Part shown: positions 5,035-5,728 of the stretch, piece by piece | Layout of the letters: every line of letters starts with the position of its first letter | How positions within the stretch are numbered: position 1 is the first letter of the stretch | NCBI GenBank assembly: GCA_964397015.1 | Contig: CAYNHL010000173.1 | Span: 1 to 5,728 of the forward strand | From: MADRE2 sp964397015 | GTDB taxonomy: Bacteria > Desulfobacterota > Desulfobacteria > Desulfobacterales > Desulfobacteraceae | DNA length: 5,728 nucleotides | Reading direction: 5' to 3' | Translations under genes and position numbers: made by a program | Notes under the pieces: model-generated | What the model was told of the DNA's origin: nothing | The model's database searches: none | What the model saw: only the letters and a program-made list of their open reading frames with translations

Positions 5035-5728
5035 TTGTACCGCCGCTTTCAAAAATTAAATATCTCCCGTGGTGTTCCGGCACTGATGATTGCAGGGGCT
5101 CTTTTCACATTGTCCCAGTTTTACCGTGCATCAGTGGCCGTGATCTCGCCGGACCTTATCCGGGAACTTGGTTTCGGTGCATGGGAACTGGGTATGATTT
5201 CGGCATCTTTCTTCTATGCCTTTGCCCTGATGCAGATCCCGGTCAGCATCTTCCTTGACAGCATCGGCCCGCGGATTACCATGACTGTGCTCACCATCGT
5301 GGCGGCAGCAGGGGCATTCATTTTTGCCATAGGTGAAGCCTGTGTACCATTATCCCTGGGCAGGGCGCTCATGGGGATTGGCATGGCCTGCAATTTCATG
5401 GGAACATTGAAACTGATAACCATCTGGTTTGACCGCAAATATTTTGCCACCCTCTCCTCTCTGGTTGTATCTGCAGGCACGGCAGGAACGATTGCCGCCG
5501 CCACCCCGCTGGTTCTGATGGTAGATGCCGTAGGCTGGAGGCACAGCTTCATGTCCATGGGGGGTGTTACACTTGTCCTGGCCGGTCTCTGCTTTTTACT
5601 GGCAAATGACCGCCCTTTTGCCGTTGAAACCACATCTTCCGGGGGCACACACCGCCCGAAGGTCAAAGATACCCTGAAAACTGCGGGAACGCTGCTAAGA
5701 CAAAAAGATTTCTGGATCATTTCACTTG
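5035..5728 (+). CDS. Major facilitator superfamily transporter, N-terminal half (continues past right edge)
   Basis: An inner-membrane secondary transporter of the MFS type, of which 231 codons are present. The start is TTG at 5035, preceded by AGGAG (5021-5025) nine bases away and overlapping the upstream stop. The next ATG (5086) has no ribosome site and falls inside the first membrane segment. Six hydrophobic segments are visible: about residues 14-36, 50-74, 81-100, 105-129, 138-163 and 171-191. Between the second and third is the MFS motif A variant LDSIGPR (74-80, with D75, G78 and R80). After the sixth comes a hydrophilic loop (about 192-225) that leads to segment seven at the edge, matching the usual 6+6 layout. 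The substrate is not determinable; the HRASV-like RASVAVISPDL near segment one is seen in organic-anion and sugar-phosphate-type relatives, but weakly. It is co-transcribed with the DUF6530-like gene. Confidence 0.9.
   Translation, partial: MYRRFQKLNISRGVPALMIAGALFTLSQFYRASVAVISPDLIRELGFGAWELGMISASFFYAFALMQIPVSIFLDSIGPRITMTVLTIVAAAGAFIFAIGEACVPLSLGRALMGIGMACNFMGTLKLITIWFDRKYFATLSSLVVSAGTAGTIAAATPLVLMVDAVGWRHSFMSMGGVTLVLAGLCFLLANDRPFAVETTSSGGTHRPKVKDTLKTAGTLLRQKDFWIISL

Noticed and set aside
5214..5720. A 168-codon minus-strand frame opposite the transporter
   Set aside because: It is antisense to a convincing six-segment MFS sequence and has no family features.

Overview
The window looks like a chromosomal stretch from a Desulfobacterota-type (sulfate-reducer-like) bacterium of moderate GC. 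This rests on the subfamily of the CoA-transferase at the left edge, as I remember it, and on general codon flavour. No rRNA or marker gene confirms it. There is no CRISPR array, tRNA or insertion sequence that I can see.

Layout. (1) Positions 1-1333, minus strand: the first 444 codons of an acetyl-CoA hydrolase/transferase-family protein that runs off the left edge. It has a strong promoter (TTGACA-17-TACATT) and a good ribosome binding site. (2) Positions 1465-2850, minus: a secreted thioredoxin-fold (TlpA-like) protein. Its reading frame is open throughout except for one in-frame TAG at codon 128. (3) Positions 2909-3505, minus: a HigB/HigA-type toxin-antitoxin pair with a perfect 8-4-8 inverted repeat at its promoter. 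(4) Positions 3591-3832, minus: the shrunken remains of a second copy of the TlpA-like gene, with two large deletions and a one-base frameshift. The toxin-antitoxin pair therefore lies between two diverged tandem copies, one collapsed and one interrupted. (5) Positions 3880-4134, plus: a small lipoprotein. (6) Positions 4135-4530: a mostly non-coding, AT-rich stretch holding a 23-codon mini-ORF with a strong ribosome binding site, a candidate terminator, and a promoter overlapped by a perfect palindrome. (7) Positions 4531 to the right edge, plus: a two-gene operon of a conserved protein of unknown function (probably DUF6530) and a major facilitator superfamily transporter, which is cut by the window end.

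How the parts relate. The minus-strand block 3505-1465 (higB, higA, tlpA-like) is tightly spaced and could be one transcript. The CoA-transferase has its own promoter. The plus-strand pair at the right is a separate unit, probably regulated through the palindrome at 4466-4478.

The best leads are the single in-frame amber in an otherwise intact gene, the three-piece remnant of its sister copy, and the absence of the usual catalytic glutamate in the CoA-transferase-like protein. Nothing here proves a new system. The amber and the decayed paralogue are most simply explained as gene decay around a toxin-antitoxin locus.
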